Positions 63,711 to 64,000 of a DNA stretch of 64,000 bases are shown piece after piece. Made by a program: the position numbers and the translations under genes. This stretch comes from Alistipes sp. CHKCI003 (GTDB lineage Bacteria; Bacteroidota; Bacteroidia; Bacteroidales; Rikenellaceae): positions 1 through 64,000 of the forward strand of contig NZ_FCNT01000085.1 in NCBI RefSeq assembly GCF_900021155.1. The letters run 5' to 3'. The first letter of the stretch is position 1. Each line of letters begins with the position of its first letter. Under the pieces are notes generated by a model. It was not told the DNA's origin. It made no database searches and saw nothing but the letters and a program-made list of their open reading frames with translations.

Positions 63711-64000
63711 GGCGTTTCACGATGAGCAGCATCCCCGCGACGGTAAACAGCGCGTTGTAGATCAGCAGTTCGAATCCGATCCGATAGCCGAACCAGCGCA
63801 GCGCCGCCGCCTGCACGAGCGCGCTCAGCACGGGCGCGGCCACGGCGACCGGCGGCACCCAGCGGTCGCGGACCGCGAAGCGGGTGAACATGCCGAAGAC
63901 GAACATACCCAAAATCGGGCCGTAGGTGTAGCTCGCCACCTTGTAGACGAGATTGATGACGCTGTCGTCGCCGAAAAAGCCGAAACCGAGGATCACGACG
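63700..64000 (-). CDS. Sodium:solute symporter, C-terminal part (cut by window edge)
   Basis: Only the last ~100 residues are present; the gene continues beyond base 64000. The segment shows two to three hydrophobic stretches, with VASYTYGPILGMFVFGMFTRFAVRDRWV typical of the last helices of SSS-family carriers. It overlaps the amidase-fold gene by 11 bases and precedes it in transcription, suggesting joint scavenging of a released product, possibly a sugar acid or amino sugar. Confidence 0.75.
   Translation of the reverse strand, partial: VVILGFGFFGDDSVINLVYKVASYTYGPILGMFVFGMFTRFAVRDRWVPPVAVAAPVLSALVQAAALRWFGYRIGFELLIYNALFTVAGMLLIVKRHEK

Overview
The window looks like a chromosomal segment of a Bacteroidota gut commensal, most likely Alistipes (Rikenellaceae) or a close relative. 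Evidence: GC-rich genes with AT-rich promoters of the Bacteroidetes type (TTTG about 19-21 bp upstream of TAnnTTTG), a SusC/SusD starch locus, a UpxY-type antiterminator in front of a capsule operon, carboxyspermidine-type polyamine genes, and a cysteate synthase of the kind linked to sulfonolipid-making Bacteroidota. The genus call is inference from gene content; no search was run.

Left part (1-15.3 kb): a histidine-degradation block on the minus strand (ftcD-hutU, then hutH-hutI after a ~980 bp gene-free spacer) converts histidine to glutamate with transfer of the formimino group to tetrahydrofolate. Next come a TonB-dependent receptor, a cysteate synthase and carboxynorspermidine decarboxylase, then a tRNA-Lys and carboxynorspermidine synthase transcribed divergently from overlapping promoters. 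Two copies of a ~112 bp structured repeat sit just downstream of the tRNA and of the synthase.

Middle (15.3-31 kb): an envelope polysaccharide locus. A leader carrying a 16.6-copy GTGAACC tandem repeat precedes a UpxY-like antiterminator, rmlACDB (dTDP-L-rhamnose), an SLBB/Wza-type exporter, a Wzz-type chain-length protein and a nucleotidyltransferase-family protein. These are followed by a TPR membrane regulator, then a GT-C glycosyltransferase, GtrA and an FAD oxidoreductase in one overlapping operon.

32-49.5 kb: a starch/maltooligosaccharide utilisation locus on the minus strand, in transcription order MFS transporter, SusC, SusD, SusE-like with four binding-type modules, SusG-like GH13, periplasmic-type GH13, GH97. 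A divergent LytS/LytTR-type two-component pair is a plausible regulator. The SusC signal peptide is encoded across a C9 tract, and a terminator-like hairpin separates SusE from SusG.

Right part (49.5-64 kb): mostly housekeeping and stress genes (YbaK, HAD phosphatase, DUF486, peroxiredoxin, P-loop kinase, GNAT, Ogt, MFS, YqeY, an amidase/golvesin-domain exported protein, a truncated SSS symporter). The most notable item is a 1.72 kb AT-rich island at 57135-58872 that carries one ApeA-like HEPN anti-phage gene. It is flanked by an 18 bp direct repeat lying inside the 3' end of a bile-acid-type symporter gene; the original GC-rich gene tail lies displaced on the far side of the island, and the island supplies an alternative, protein-compatible tail.
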